A stretch of 12,692 nt of DNA from JAFGLP01 sp050014895 (GTDB taxonomy: Bacteria > Chloroflexota > Dehalococcoidia > GIF9 > UBA5629). A model generated the notes under the pieces. It did not search any database, had not been told where the DNA came from, and was given only the letters and a program-made list of their open reading frames with translations. Of the stretch, positions 11,887 to 12,692 are shown one piece after another; the first letter of the stretch is position 1; each line of letters starts with the position of its first letter. The position numbers and the translations under genes were made by a program. The DNA is taken from positions 1-12,692 of the forward strand of contig JBEKCL010000090.1 in assembly GCA_050014895.1 (NCBI GenBank). The letters are read 5' to 3'.

Positions 11887-12692
11887 CTAATATGATTCGA
11901 TATAGCGTTCCAATACCCTGACCATCAATTTCAGGTTATCGACGTTGACGCGTGCGGGATTATCCGCGGTACTGTGGAAGCCTGTAACGCCAAGCCCCGG
12001 TTCACCCGAGTTGCTGATCGTGACCGCAGGGATATCGGCCGCCATAAAGCGTTGTGCGTCGTCGGTGGTATACATTTGACCCGGCTCGAGATCCTTTCCC
12101 GATTCAGCCTTCCATGCTTCGCCAACCCGGGTAATGAGTCCTGCATCGGCATTATAAAATATTAAAAATTCACCGTCCTTTTTCCAGTAGATCATCGGTC
12201 CGTTCTGGCCAACCAGCTCCAGGTTGACGAGGCTTATTGGAAGATCGGGTCTTGCTCCTTTATAAAATAGCGCTTTTACGTACGCATCGGCGCCCTGCAA
12301 GTTCGTTTCCTCGCCCGAAGTGAGAAGGATGGTAACCCGACTATTGCCGAGGGCCACCTTTCCGTCATGGATATCCTTGGACACTGCCAGCAGGGTAGCC
12401 ACTGAAGCGCCGTCGTCCACAGATCCGTAGCTCTGGCGGTTGGGCGGCATGAAGATATATCCGCCAAACCCGACAAAGACAAGGCCCCAGTAGACCACTA
12501 CTATGCCTGCGAGCGTGAGTACCACTGACGTTACGGCTTTATTCTCAAGCGACGCATATTTACTCGAAAATAATGTAAAAATGGCGAGAATGAGGCCAAG
12601 GACCACCGCTATAGGAATGAGGCTATAAACCCTGGCACGCTGAATATGGTCCCAGAAATCCGTCTTGGAGTCGAGATGCGCGGCAAAGACAA
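11887..12692 (-). CDS. M28-family zinc peptidase with inserted transmembrane hairpin, N-terminus outside window
   Basis: The frame is open through the window edge, so 267 residues of a longer protein are seen. Numbering from the first visible codon, the M28 co-catalytic zinc site appears complete: H5 in AHLDS, D92/D93 in VDDGAS, E127 (base) and E128 in SGEETN, E158 in NLELVG, and H239 in GFHSTADN. Two hydrophobic helices (about 22-42 and 53-75) lie between H5 and the DD pair, which in ordinary M28 enzymes are separated by roughly a dozen residues. Both ends of the hairpin are on the same side of the membrane, so the zinc site can still assemble. The function is probably aminopeptidase or related amide hydrolysis at the membrane. 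The substrate is unknown. Confidence 0.8.
   Translation of the reverse strand, partial: VFAAHLDSKTDFWDHIQRARVYSLIPIAVVLGLILAIFTLFSSKYASLENKAVTSVVLTLAGIVVVYWGLVFVGFGGYIFMPPNRQSYGSVDDGASVATLLAVSKDIHDGKVALGNSRVTILLTSGEETNLQGADAYVKALFYKGARPDLPISLVNLELVGQNGPMIYWKKDGEFLIFYNADAGLITRVGEAWKAESGKDLEPGQMYTTDDAQRFMAADIPAVTISNSGEPGLGVTGFHSTADNPARVNVDNLKLMVRVLERYIESY

Noticed and set aside
1..12692. tRNA or rRNA genes, integrase or transposase genes
   Set aside because: None was seen on either strand, including next to the duplicated icd end, where an integrase would have been most informative.

Overview
The window reads as a chromosomal segment of a strictly anaerobic, free-living bacterium. I infer a Dehalococcoidia-like Chloroflexota lineage. 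The grounds are a 4-hydroxybutyryl-CoA-dehydratase-type gene, a ferredoxin:disulfide reductase fused to rubredoxin beside a glutaredoxin, and a LeuCD-type hydro-lyase next to a compact isocitrate dehydrogenase, a gene order I recall from Dehalococcoides. No rRNA or other phylogenetic marker is present, so this stays an inference.

Layout. 1-397 is the 3' end of a 4-hydroxybutyryl-CoA dehydratase family gene, closed by a clear hairpin. 531-1560 holds a small zinc-ribbon gene and a convergent SGNH-like hydrolase gene. 1622-2412 (minus) is a coupled redox pair, glutaredoxin then FTR catalytic domain plus rubredoxin. It diverges, through back-to-back promoters, from a plus-strand pair encoding an isochorismatase-fold cysteine hydrolase and a two-helix membrane protein (2588-3926). 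A Trm112-like zinc protein follows (3996-4184). 4186-5912 (minus) is a tight folate operon: folP, folK and a 6-pyruvoyltetrahydropterin-synthase family gene that appears to replace folB. From 6068 a plus-strand operon encodes the large and small subunits of an aconitase/isopropylmalate-isomerase family enzyme, then an isocitrate dehydrogenase whose residues predict NADP use. Together these could run citrate to isocitrate to 2-oxoglutarate.

The accessory part starts exactly at the end of the isocitrate dehydrogenase gene. A second, degenerate copy of that gene's 3' end lies about 1.08 kb downstream (9931-10014). Between the copies sits a ribbon-helix-helix/PemK-type toxin-antitoxin module. This is the pattern left by site-specific integration into icd, although no integrase is visible. 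Next is an AT-rich minus-strand gene for an unusual regulator (winged-helix-like HTH, GHKL ATPase, DUF4325 STAS-like domain). Its promoter is embedded in direct repeats of TTGTCAACT spaced 11, 22 and 11 bp. A related site overlaps the -35 box of a divergent classical mazEF module (11300-11883). The window ends inside a minus-strand M28 zinc peptidase gene whose catalytic domain appears to be interrupted by a two-helix membrane hairpin.

The strongest leads are the duplicated icd end around a toxin-antitoxin cargo, and the self-contained HTH-ATPase-STAS-like regulator with its helically phased operator next to mazEF.
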